A stretch of 64,000 nt of DNA from assembly GCF_001556185.1 (NCBI RefSeq), contig NZ_LSIJ01000001.1, forward strand, positions 87,400 through 151,399, written 5' to 3'. How positions within the stretch are numbered: the first letter of the stretch is position 1; every line of letters starts with the position of its first letter. Origin of the DNA: Sphingomonas sp. CCH10-B3. Its GTDB lineage: Bacteria > Pseudomonadota > Alphaproteobacteria > Sphingomonadales > Sphingomonadaceae. A program made the translations under genes and the position numbers. The notes under the pieces are model-generated. The model had not been told where the DNA came from, ran no database searches, and saw nothing but the letters and a program-made list of their open reading frames with translations. This document shows, piece after piece, positions 1 through 7,994 of the stretch.

Positions 1-1793
1 GCGAGCGCGAGCCGGTCGCGACCGCCGGCCTTGGCGCGGTACAGCGCCTCGTCGGCGGCGCGCATCAACTGCAGGCGCGACGATGTCGGCGTGATTTCAG
101 CAATCCCTGCGCTGACGGTTACCGTCACTTCGGCGCCGCTGGGCGCGCGCGTGACGTCGCCGGCGATCGCCCGGCGGACGCGGTCGCAAATCTGGGTCGC
201 TTCCTCGATCGTTGTGCCTTCGAGGATCAGCCCGAACTCCTCGCCACCGAGCCGGGCGACATGATCATTGGCGCGGACCGTGCGCTGCGCAGCCGCAGCA
301 AAGGTTTCCAGCACCAGATCGCCAACCGAATGGCCATGGGCATCGTTGACGCGCTTGAAATAGTCGATGTCGAACAGCGCGATGCAACCATAGCTCTTGT
401 TCTGTCGCCGGTCGTCGATCTTGCGGTCGAGCAGCGTGTCGAAGCGGCGGCGGTTGGCGAGGCCGGTCAGCGGATCGGTCGAGGCAGCATGCGCCAGCTT
501 CAGTTCCAGCGCCTTGCGGACCGACACGTCGCGGATCGCGCTGACCCAGCCCGAAAGCTCGCCGTTATCGTCGAAGGTGCCGCGGGTATGCGCTTCGTAC
601 CAGCGCGATTCGCCCGATGCGGCTCGCGCGCAATATTCGACCGTCGTCGGACTGCCTGCGCGGCCGTGCGCGTGATTGACGGCAGCGCGCATCGTCCCCG
701 GGTCGGGACCGCAAGCAAGATTCTGCGGCATGTGCCCGATCATTTCCGCGCCGTCGAACCCGGTGACTTCGCGCGCCGAGGGCGACGCATAGGTAATGAC
801 CCCCGACCGATCGAGCGTAACGATCAGATCGGTCGAGCTTTCGGTGATCAGCTTGTAGCGCGCTTCGCTTTCGTGCAGCCGCCGGAACACGTCACGCCGC
901 TGCGCGAGTTCGGCCGCAACCGGCAGCACCGTCAGCACGGTGATGGCCATGTAGAATTGGAACAGCCGCGCATGATCGGCAGCCGATCCGTCGACAAGAT
1001 TGACCGGACCCTGGCCGCTGGTCGTCAGCACTGCGCCGACCATCGCCAGGATCACGACCGCCACCGCACTGCCGACCTGTTCAAGCCGGAAGGTGATCAC
1101 CATCAGCGGCAGGATCGGCAGGAACAGCAGCGGCACGGTCGAAACGGTGAACACCAGCCAGCTGAATCCCGCCATCACGGCCATCAGTATCGCTGCCTCG
1201 GCCCGGTTGGCGGGCGTTGCCGAGCGCAGCCAGCGCGCGAACTCGCCGCGCAGCAGCAGCACCATCACCGGGGTGAACGTCAGCGTGCCGAGCCCGTGCC
1301 CCAGCAGCCACGAGCGGAACTCCGTGCCGAAGGGCCGGTCGACCGACCACGCCGCGATGGCCGCGCCCGGCAACCCGGCGATGGCGGGCGCGGCCAGCCC
1401 CGCGACCAGCGCGAACGCAATGATGCCGTCCGACGATTGAAGAAACGAATTGGCGCGCCGCAACCGCCGCAGCAGGGTCGCAGCGATCAGCGCTTCACCG
1501 ACGTTGACGAACGCGAGCGGAACGGCAAGCACGAGCCCGAAGCCGAACAGGCTGGTGGCAACGACGCTTGCGATCAGGCAGGCGGCAATCGTCGCACGGC
1601 GGCGGGCGCGATCGGCAGTGCATAGTTCGGCGATCAGCAATGCCGTCGCGATCCACATATTCGCTAGTCCGCCATCGAAGCGGGTGAGCAGGATCATCGA
1701 CGATGCGGCAACGAAATAGCCGACGCCGATCCATATGGCCCGGGGCCATACCGACTGTCCAACGTCGTTCGCCGGGATCGCGCGAAACTTCAT
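1..1793 (-). CDS. MASE1-PAS-GGDEF diguanylate cyclase (3' end outside window)
   Basis: Probable membrane-bound diguanylate cyclase making c-di-GMP. Read on the minus strand from the ATG at 1793 (MKFRAIPAND), the frame stays open for 597 codons and runs off the window at base 1, so only the last few residues are missing. The first ~290 residues are a run of hydrophobic helices resembling MASE1. A PAS domain follows (about 300-410; TESSTDLIVTLDRSGVITYA), then a GGDEF domain with DPLTGLANRR, FDIDYFKRVND and the active-site loop GGEEF (about nt 255-270), ending in ADEALYRAKAGGRDR. No EAL domain is visible. It diverges from the small membrane gene at 1901. The input signal is unknown. Confidence 0.9.
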   Translation of the reverse strand, partial: MKFRAIPANDVGQSVWPRAIWIGVGYFVAASSMILLTRFDGGLANMWIATALLIAELCTADRARRRATIAACLIASVVATSLFGFGLVLAVPLAFVNVGEALIAATLLRRLRRANSFLQSSDGIIAFALVAGLAAPAIAGLPGAAIAAWSVDRPFGTEFRSWLLGHGLGTLTFTPVMVLLLRGEFARWLRSATPANRAEAAILMAVMAGFSWLVFTVSTVPLLFLPILPLMVITFRLEQVGSAVAVVILAMVGAVLTTSGQGPVNLVDGSAADHARLFQFYMAITVLTVLPVAAELAQRRDVFRRLHESEARYKLITESSTDLIVTLDRSGVITYASPSAREVTGFDGAEMIGHMPQNLACGPDPGTMRAAVNHAHGRAGSPTTVEYCARAASGESRWYEAHTRGTFDDNGELSGWVSAIRDVSVRKALELKLAHAASTDPLTGLANRRRFDTLLDRKIDDRRQNKSYGCIALFDIDYFKRVNDAHGHSVGDLVLETFAAAAQRTVRANDHVARLGGEEFGLILEGTTIEEATQICDRVRRAIAGDVTRAPSGAEVTVTVSAGIAEITPTSSRLQLMRAADEALYRAKAGGRDRLAL

Positions 1794-1900
1794 CGGCCAT
1801 TCTGTAACGCGCGATGGTTAAGCTATTCTTTGAAAGACGCGAATTGGCTAGAGTGCACGCGTTTGGGGCGATCCGGCACCACAGCGACGGGGAACGACGC

Positions 1901-2296
1901 GTGATCTACATTCTGCTCAATCTGCTGCCGATCGCGGTGGCGACCGCTGTCGGGCTCGGGATCGGCTATGCGTGGCGGATGACCTTGGGCAGCGGCGGGC
2001 GGATGGGGGCGGGCATGGTCACGCTTGCCGCACTCGGCGAATTCTGGCTGGCCGCAATTCTGGCGGGTGCGCTGATCCTCGCGCCGCCCAAGGCCGATCC
2101 CTGGATCATGGCGATCGGCAGCGCGGTGGTGATCTGGGCGGGGTTCGTGCTGCCGGCGGTCGCGATCACCCTTGCCCATCGCGGCGTTGCGGCGCGCGGC
2201 GTTGTGACCGATGCGCTCCACTGGCTGGTCGTGATGACCCTGCAGGCGGTGCTGATGAAGGCAATCGGCCTTGTCCCGCCGCCGCCCGGCAGCTAG
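1901..2296 (+). CDS. small membrane protein, DUF1761-like
   Basis: A 131-residue protein with about four hydrophobic helices. The frame extends upstream to an ATG at 1814, but that extension (FFERRELARVHAF...) is charged and unlike a membrane protein. I place the start at the GTG at 1901, which has GGGGA at 1889-1893 in front. The C-terminal pattern WAGFVLPAVAITLAHRG followed by a helix beginning ALHWLVVM resembles the DUF1761 family of unknown function; this is a resemblance by eye. It ends tail-to-tail with the MFS gene, the two stop codons sharing the bases CTAG at 2293-2296. Confidence 0.65.
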   Translation: MIYILLNLLPIAVATAVGLGIGYAWRMTLGSGGRMGAGMVTLAALGEFWLAAILAGALILAPPKADPWIMAIGSAVVIWAGFVLPAVAITLAHRGVAARGVVTDALHWLVVMTLQAVLMKAIGLVPPPPGS

Positions 2297-3798
2297 CGCG
2301 CGGTCGCCTCGACCCGCAGCGTCGCCAGCGCGGCGAGTGCCATCACAACCGCGGCGAACGCCATCGTCCAGATCGGGTCGCCGGGGAACCACGCCTTCAT
2401 GATCGACCCCATCACGGTGGATACCAGCAATTGCGGGATGACGACGAAGACGTTGAACAGCCCCATGTAAACCCCGAGCTTAGCCTGCGGCAGCGACGAG
2501 GCGAGGATCGCATAGGGCATCGCGAGGATCGACGCCCAGGCAATGCCGATGCCGACTTCGCTAATCAGCAGCAGTTCGGGCGTCCGGATGACGAAAAAGC
2601 TCGCATAGCCCGCCGCGCCGCACAGCAGCCCGATCATGTGCGTGCGGACTTGCCCCACCGACCGCGCGAGCAGCGGCAGCAGCGTGAGCGCGGCAATCGC
2701 GGCAACGCCGTTATAGGTCGCAAACAGCACATCGACCCAATTGCCCGCGCGCTGGAATGCCTCGCTCGATGAATCGGTCGTCCCGAAGCTGTATTGCGCG
2801 ACGATCGGGGTGGTGTTGATCCACATGATGAACAGCGCCGACCAGCTGAAGAACTGGACGAGCGCGAGCCGCTTCATGAGCGTCGGCATGCCCGAAAAAT
2901 CACCGACGATATGGCCGAGCATCGACGCGCCGCGACCGGCGCGCGCAAGCTGGATCGCGACGATGCTGGCAATGCCATAGGCAATCAGCAAGGCGCCGAG
3001 CAGATACATTTCCTGTTGCAGGGCAAAGCGATAGACGAACAGCAGCACGGCGGCGCCGGCGGCCATCCACGCAAAGCTGCTCGTCAGCGTGCGCGCGGCG
3101 AGCAGGCGGATGGTGTCGCCGTGCTCGGTGTCGTCCGCGCCGTGGAACGCGGCCATTTCGTCGGGGCTGTACTCGCGCGTCGTCACGACGGTCCAGACGA
3201 CGGCGAGCAACAGCGCGGCACCGCCGAACCAGAAAGCGTAGCGGACCGTGTCGGGGATCGTGCCCGCCGCCGCCGAATTGGCGACTCCCGCCCATTCGAG
3301 CAGCTTGGGGAAAATCGAGCCCACCACCGCGCCCGCACCGATGAACGCGGTCTGCACGGCATAGCCGGTCGCATGTTGCTCCTTGGGCAACATGTCGCCG
3401 ACAAACGCGCGGAACGGCTCCATCGAGATGTTGAGCGAAGCGTCGAGCACCCACAGCATGAACGCCGCGAACAGCAGCGCGGGCGCAAGCGGCATTACGA
3501 ACAGCGACAGCGCGGCAAGGATCGCGCCGGTCAGGAAATAGGGCCGCCGCCGCCCGAGCGCGCCGAGCCAGGTACGATCGGACATGTGCCCGATGATCGG
3601 CTGGATCAGCAGCCCCGTCAGCGGGGCGGCGACCCACAGCGCCGGCAGCTTGTTCAGAATGTCGGGGTCATCGGGCGACAGCGTCTGGAAAATGCGGCTC
3701 ATGTTCGCGTTTTGCAGCGCAAAACCGATCTGGATGCCGAAGAATCCGAACGAGATGTTCCACAGCCCAATGGCTGACTGGCGTGGCCGCTCGCGCAC
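2293..3798 (-). CDS. SLC45-type MFS sugar transporter (probable maltose/maltodextrin carrier)
   Basis: A 501-residue, 12-helix major facilitator protein of the inner membrane. The loop after helix 2 reads GHMSDRTWLGALGRRRPYF, the signature of the SLC45/sucrose-maltose branch. It lies just downstream of the LacI-type regulator in the same direction, opposite the alpha-glucan operon. Caulobacter crescentus has a comparable arrangement, with a maltose TonB receptor, an MFS carrier called MalY and hydrolases. The likely role is import of maltose or short maltodextrins from the periplasm. A copy of the presumed LacI operator motif lies upstream at 3874-3887. The substrate is inferred from context. 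Confidence 0.88.
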   Translation of the reverse strand: MRERPRQSAIGLWNISFGFFGIQIGFALQNANMSRIFQTLSPDDPDILNKLPALWVAAPLTGLLIQPIIGHMSDRTWLGALGRRRPYFLTGAILAALSLFVMPLAPALLFAAFMLWVLDASLNISMEPFRAFVGDMLPKEQHATGYAVQTAFIGAGAVVGSIFPKLLEWAGVANSAAAGTIPDTVRYAFWFGGAALLLAVVWTVVTTREYSPDEMAAFHGADDTEHGDTIRLLAARTLTSSFAWMAAGAAVLLFVYRFALQQEMYLLGALLIAYGIASIVAIQLARAGRGASMLGHIVGDFSGMPTLMKRLALVQFFSWSALFIMWINTTPIVAQYSFGTTDSSSEAFQRAGNWVDVLFATYNGVAAIAALTLLPLLARSVGQVRTHMIGLLCGAAGYASFFVIRTPELLLISEVGIGIAWASILAMPYAILASSLPQAKLGVYMGLFNVFVVIPQLLVSTVMGSIMKAWFPGDPIWTMAFAAVVMALAALATLRVEATAR

Positions 3799-3873
3799 CT
3801 GCTCTCCCCCGATGTCGTTTTTGTTGCACCAAGCGTGGCAGGGGCGGCGCGGCGCGGCAATCCCGCTGCCGAC

Positions 3874-3887
3874 TGAATTCGAATGCG
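3874..3887. promoter_or_regulatory. candidate LacI operator upstream of the MFS gene
   Basis: TGAATTCGAATGCG, with the perfect 8-base palindrome ATTCGAAT at 3877-3884 centred on CG. It matches the site at 5028-5041 at 10 of 14 positions, and the central mismatches swap symmetrically (T..A for A..T). Both sites lie next to genes expected to answer to the LacI protein at 3916. LacI-family operators usually have a central CG. Binding itself is inferred. Confidence 0.5.
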
Positions 3888-3915
3888 AAAAATACGGTTC
3901 GGTGCCGCCCCCGGG

Positions 3916-4938
3916 TCAGCCCTCGCTCGATCGCCGCACGACGAGACGACCGGGCAGAGTGACGCTCGCCACCGGCTCGCCGCGGATCAGCGCGAGCAGC
4001 GTGTCGACCAGCATTTCGCCCGCCGCGAGATAGTTTTGCGCGATCGTCGTCAGCGGCGGATGGGTGAGGCTGGCTGCCGGAATATCGTCGAAGCCGACCA
4101 CGGCGACGTCGCCCGGCACGCTCAGCCCCGCCTTCTCTAGCGCGGCGAGCGTGCCGATCGCGATCGTATCCGATGCCGCAAAGATCGCGTCGAACGCCGC
4201 CCGCCGCGCGATCAGCGCCTCGACGGCGTCAAACCCCGCCTGTTGCGTGTTGAGCGCGTCGACAACCAGCAGCGGATCGGGCTCGACCCCTGCATCGCGC
4301 TGGGCCATGCAACTGCCGCGATAGCGATCGTTGAATTCGGGATAATGGCTCGACGCATCGCCGATGAAAGCGATCCGGCGGCGCCCGCCCGCGATCAGAT
4401 GCGCGGCGGCATCGCGCCCGCCCGAGAAATTGTCGCAGCCGATGACGGTGCCCGGCTCGCCCGCCTGCACCGATCCCCAGCGGACGAAATGGGTGCGCTG
4501 CGCGATCAGCATGTCAAGCCGCGCGCGATACTCCTCATAATCGCCATAGCCGAGCAGGATGATGCCGTCGGCCTTGTGGCTGTCTTCATAAGCGACATGC
4601 CAGTCGCTCGACATCTGCTGGAACGATGTCAGCAGGTCGTAACCGCGCAATGCGCAGGTCCGCGTGATCATCCCCAGCATCGACAGGAAGAAGGGATTGA
4701 TCAGCGACTGGTCGGGCGTCGGATCCTCGAAGAACAGCAACGCCAGCGTGTTCGACTGGCCGCGCCGCAACGACGAGGCGTTCTTGTCGACGGTATAGTT
4801 AAGCTGGCGGGCGATTGCCTCGATCCGCTTGCGCGTCGCTTCGCTGACCGACGGGCTGCCTGACAGCGCGCGCGACACCGTCGGCTGCGACACGCCGGCC
4901 AGTTGCGCGATATCGAATGACGTGGGTTTTTCCTTCAT
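3916..4938 (-). CDS. LacI-family transcriptional repressor (MalR/SusR-like)
   Basis: A 340-residue regulator with an N-terminal LacI helix-turn-helix (FDIAQLAGVSQPTVSRALSG, residues 8-27) and the hinge helix region around residues 50-60 (DKNASSLRRGQS). A periplasmic-binding-protein-like sensor domain fills the rest, including AIFAASDTIAIGTLAALEKAGLSVPGDVAVVGFDD near the end. The gene sits head-to-head with the TonB receptor operon and upstream of the MFS gene, so the natural targets are these two units and itself. The inducer is presumably maltose or a maltodextrin, judged from the neighbouring hydrolases. The start is the first ATG before the HTH. Confidence 0.93.
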   Translation of the reverse strand: MKEKPTSFDIAQLAGVSQPTVSRALSGSPSVSEATRKRIEAIARQLNYTVDKNASSLRRGQSNTLALLFFEDPTPDQSLINPFFLSMLGMITRTCALRGYDLLTSFQQMSSDWHVAYEDSHKADGIILLGYGDYEEYRARLDMLIAQRTHFVRWGSVQAGEPGTVIGCDNFSGGRDAAAHLIAGGRRRIAFIGDASSHYPEFNDRYRGSCMAQRDAGVEPDPLLVVDALNTQQAGFDAVEALIARRAAFDAIFAASDTIAIGTLAALEKAGLSVPGDVAVVGFDDIPAASLTHPPLTTIAQNYLAAGEMLVDTLLALIRGEPVASVTLPGRLVVRRSSEG

Positions 4939-5027
4939 GCCGCGGCGCGGCGCCTCTCCCGATGTCGCCGGTTATCCGGTCATGAGCAAAGGCTAATCCC
5001 CGCCAAGGAACGGGGGAAGGGGCATAT

Positions 5028-5041
5028 TGAATACGTATGTA
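5028..5041. promoter_or_regulatory. candidate LacI operator between lacI and the TonB receptor
   Basis: TGAATACGTATGTA, containing the perfect palindrome ATACGTAT (5031-5038) centred on CG. Outer TT/AA bases at 5027-5028 and 5041-5042 continue the symmetry. It lies in the 236-base divergent intergenic region, 90 bases from the repressor start and about 135 bases from the receptor start. It shares the pattern TGAATWCGWATGYR with 3874-3887. Confidence 0.55.
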
Positions 5042-5054
5042 ACATTATTGGCTT

Positions 5055-5072
5055 TGTGGCCGCGCGGCCACA
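5055..5072. promoter_or_regulatory. 18-bp perfect palindrome in the divergent promoter region
   Basis: TGTGGCCGCGCGGCCACA is a perfect 18-base inverted repeat centred at 5063/5064, 14 bases from the CG-centred site at 5028-5041. It could be a second operator for a dimeric regulator or a hairpin in the 5' leader of the receptor mRNA. The sequence does not tell these apart. Confidence 0.45.
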
Positions 5073-5174
5073 TTCAGGCAGCCGACGAATTTTGGGGCGC
5101 AGTGCGCTTCGATCAACACGGTCCGCAGCTACCGTCAAAAACGGAGCGGGGCCATTAGGAGGGGCAACAAGAAA

Positions 5175-7925
5175 ATGATCCGCAGCAAATCCGCTTTGGC
5201 CGAGAAATCGATGCGCGTCGGTCTGCGCGCCTTGGCGATCGGCCTGATGGCAACGACTGCCTCCGCCGCATTTGCGCAGGCTTCGCCGGCCCCGGCCGAG
5301 GATGCCACCGCGACCGACAAGGACGACGTCGTCGTCACTGGCTTCAAGCGCTCGCTCGAAAGCGCGACCAATACCAAGAAAAAGAACGACCAGATCCTCG
5401 AATCGGTCACTGCCGAAGACATCGGCAAGCTGCCGGACGCATCGATCGCTGAATCGATCGCGCGCCTGCCCGGCATCACCTCGCAGCGGCTGAACGGTCG
5501 CGCCAACGTCATCTCGATCCGCGGCTTCGGTCCCGACCTGTCGACGACGCTGCTCAACGGGCGCGAACAGACGTCGACCGGCGACGCGCGCGCCGTCGAA
5601 TTCGACCAATATCCCTCGGAAGTCATCAGCCAGGTCGTTGTTTACAAGACGCCGGTCGCTTCGCTGATCGGTCAGGGTCTGGCCGGCACCGTCGACATCC
5701 GCACGATCCGCCCGCTCGACGTGAAGAAGCGCGTGCTTGCCTTTGGTGCGCGCGGCATCAATACCGATCTGGGCAAGCTCAACGCCGGGTCGACCGAGTT
5801 CGGCTATCGCGTGAACGGCACTTATGTCGACCAGTTCTTCGACAACACGCTCGGCGTCGCGCTGGCGGCATCCTATGTCGACGAACCCTATCAGGTGCAG
5901 GAATTCAACAGCTGGGGCTATGCCGGTAACGGCACGGCGGGCAGCCCCTATCTGATCGGCGGCAACCGCTCGTTCGTGCGGTCGACGCAGCTCAAGCGTT
6001 TCGGCTTCGTCGGCACGGTTCAGTGGCAGCCGCGCCCCGAACTGACGTTCACCGCCGACGGCTTCTATTCGGACTTCAAGGATAACCAGATCGGGCGCGG
6101 GATCGAACTGCCGCTCGGCTTCGGCGGTGGCTTCAACGTCACTGGTCCCGTCAACACGACGGTTCAGAACGGCATCGTGACGTCGGGCACTTTCAACAAT
6201 GTGCGTGGCGTCATCCGCAACGACCCGGCAGAGCGCAATGCCCAGCTGTCATCCGCGGGCTTCAACGCCGCGTGGAAGGGGAATGACGGCTGGAGCGCCT
6301 TCTTCGATTTCGGCTATTCGCATGTCGACCGCAACGAGCTGATCTTCGAAAGCTATTCGGGCACGGGCTTCAACGGTGACGATGCGCGGCCGGGCTTCCC
6401 GCTGGGCACGAGCCCTGCGGACTCGATCGGCTTCAACCTGCGGACCTCGGGCGCATTTTACACGAGCCGGCTCAATTACAGCGATCCCAATGTGGTGCGG
6501 CTCACCGACCCGCTCGGCTGGGGTGGTGGCACGGTGCCGCAGGCGGGTTATTACAACAACCGCATCGTCCAGGACGATCTCCAGCAATATCGTTTGCAGA
6601 TCGAGCGTGATTTCGGCAGCGACTTCTTCATCAAGTCGGTGCAGTTCGGCCTCGGCTATATCGACCGCGGCAAGTCGCTGGTGCCCGACGAATTCCTGAT
6701 CCGGCTCGCCAATGGCGCAACGTCGTTGCCGATCCCCAACCAGTTCCTGCAGGCGCCGACGCAGCTCAGCTACCTCGGGCTCGGCCCGGTCGTCAGCTAT
6801 GATCCGCGCCAGCTGCTGGCCGCGGGCGTGCTGACGCTCGAGCGCAACACGTCGAACGACATTCCGGCCAAGGCCTATCAGATTTCCGAAAAGCTGATGC
6901 AGGCCTATATTCAGGGCAATCTGCAGGGCCATCTGGGATCGGCGGACATCTCGGGCAATTTCGGCCTGCAGATCGTCACGACCACCCAACGGTCGACGGG
7001 CCTTGTGTTCCCCAATGGTCAGCGCCAGCAGGTCAGCCTGGGCGCGAGCTACACTGATCTGTTGCCGAGCTTCAACATCACCGCGCGCTTCCCGAATGAC
7101 TGGGTGGTCCGCTTTGCGGCGGCTCGCGAAATTCAGCGTCCGCGCCTCGACGACCTGCGTGTTGCGATCGCCTATGGTTATAACAACGCCTCGGGCCTGA
7201 TCGAAGGCAGCGGCGGCAACCCGCTGCTCCAGCCCTACCGCGCCAACGCGTTCGATCTGAACTTCGAAAAATACTTCGGCGGCAAGGGCTTCATCGCAGT
7301 CCAGCTGTTCTACAAGCAGATCGAGAACTTCATCTTCGGTGGCCGGTTCCTGTTCAACTATGCGGGCCTGCCAACGCCGGTGAATACGCCGGCCAATGCG
7401 CCGACGATCGGTATCCTGAACGCGCCGGTCAACACGCGCGGCGGCGAGATCTATGGCGCCGAACTGTCGACGACAGTGCCGTTTGAGGTCATCACGCCAG
7501 CGCTCACTGGCTTTGGTGTCACCGGTGGCGCGGGCTATAGCATCTCGCGCATCCGCAACGATCAGGGCCAGATCCAGTCGATCCCGGGCTATTCGAAGTG
7601 GACGGCCAGCGGCACCTTGTTCTGGGAAGACAAGGGCTTCTCGGTGCGCGGCAGCGTCCGCTACCGCTCGGGCTTCCTGGCCGAAGTGTCGGGTTTCGGC
7701 GCCAACCGCGAAACGCGGACGGCCGTGCCCGAGACGATTGTCGACGCTCAGGTCGGCTATGACTTCGGCAAGGTCGGGCCGCTGGCGGGTCTGTCGGTGT
7801 TCTTCCAGGCGCAGAACCTGACCGATGAACGCTTTGCGACGATCATCAACGGCCAGCCGCTGCTGGTGCGCGATTATCAGATCTATGGCCGCCGCTATTA
7901 CGCTGGGGCCTCCTTCAAGTTCTGA
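5175..7925 (+). CDS. TonB-dependent receptor, maltodextrin locus
   Basis: A 916-residue outer-membrane receptor for energised uptake, here probably of maltodextrins. It has a signal peptide ending ATTASAAFAQ, then the TonB box/plug of the Xanthomonas-Caulobacter subfamily (VVVTGFKRSLESATNTKKKN; LPDASIAESIARLPGI; VISIRGFGPDLSTTLLNGRE). A 22-strand-type barrel ends in the aromatic YYAGASFKF. AGGAGG at 5157-5162 precedes the ATG. It is the first gene of an eight-gene plus-strand operon encoding halogenases, GH13 and GH97 enzymes and a carrier. The substrate is inferred from these neighbours and from the maltose receptor MalA of Caulobacter. Confidence 0.93.
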   Translation: MIRSKSALAEKSMRVGLRALAIGLMATTASAAFAQASPAPAEDATATDKDDVVVTGFKRSLESATNTKKKNDQILESVTAEDIGKLPDASIAESIARLPGITSQRLNGRANVISIRGFGPDLSTTLLNGREQTSTGDARAVEFDQYPSEVISQVVVYKTPVASLIGQGLAGTVDIRTIRPLDVKKRVLAFGARGINTDLGKLNAGSTEFGYRVNGTYVDQFFDNTLGVALAASYVDEPYQVQEFNSWGYAGNGTAGSPYLIGGNRSFVRSTQLKRFGFVGTVQWQPRPELTFTADGFYSDFKDNQIGRGIELPLGFGGGFNVTGPVNTTVQNGIVTSGTFNNVRGVIRNDPAERNAQLSSAGFNAAWKGNDGWSAFFDFGYSHVDRNELIFESYSGTGFNGDDARPGFPLGTSPADSIGFNLRTSGAFYTSRLNYSDPNVVRLTDPLGWGGGTVPQAGYYNNRIVQDDLQQYRLQIERDFGSDFFIKSVQFGLGYIDRGKSLVPDEFLIRLANGATSLPIPNQFLQAPTQLSYLGLGPVVSYDPRQLLAAGVLTLERNTSNDIPAKAYQISEKLMQAYIQGNLQGHLGSADISGNFGLQIVTTTQRSTGLVFPNGQRQQVSLGASYTDLLPSFNITARFPNDWVVRFAAAREIQRPRLDDLRVAIAYGYNNASGLIEGSGGNPLLQPYRANAFDLNFEKYFGGKGFIAVQLFYKQIENFIFGGRFLFNYAGLPTPVNTPANAPTIGILNAPVNTRGGEIYGAELSTTVPFEVITPALTGFGVTGGAGYSISRIRNDQGQIQSIPGYSKWTASGTLFWEDKGFSVRGSVRYRSGFLAEVSGFGANRETRTAVPETIVDAQVGYDFGKVGPLAGLSVFFQAQNLTDERFATIINGQPLLVRDYQIYGRRYYAGASFKF

Positions 7926-7942
7926 TGATCCTGGTCTACGAT

Positions 7943-7967
7943 CCCCCTGCTGCCGCGCAGCAGGGGG
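7943..7967 (+). terminator. strong intercistronic hairpin after the receptor gene
   Basis: CCCCCTGCTGC and GCAGCAGGGGG form a perfect 11-bp stem with the 3-base loop CGC, starting 18 bases after the receptor stop. No U-tract follows, so a full intrinsic terminator is unlikely. It fits a partial terminator or an mRNA 3'-end stabiliser that would let the receptor be expressed above the downstream enzymes. Confidence 0.5.
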
Positions 7968-7994
7968 CGTAACGCGCAGAAAAAGAGTGTGGTG

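Noticed and set aside
261..1625. A 454-codon plus-strand frame over the diguanylate cyclase
   Set aside because: Runs antisense to the GGDEF gene; the composition (Arg/Gln/His-rich) is that of a frame shadow.
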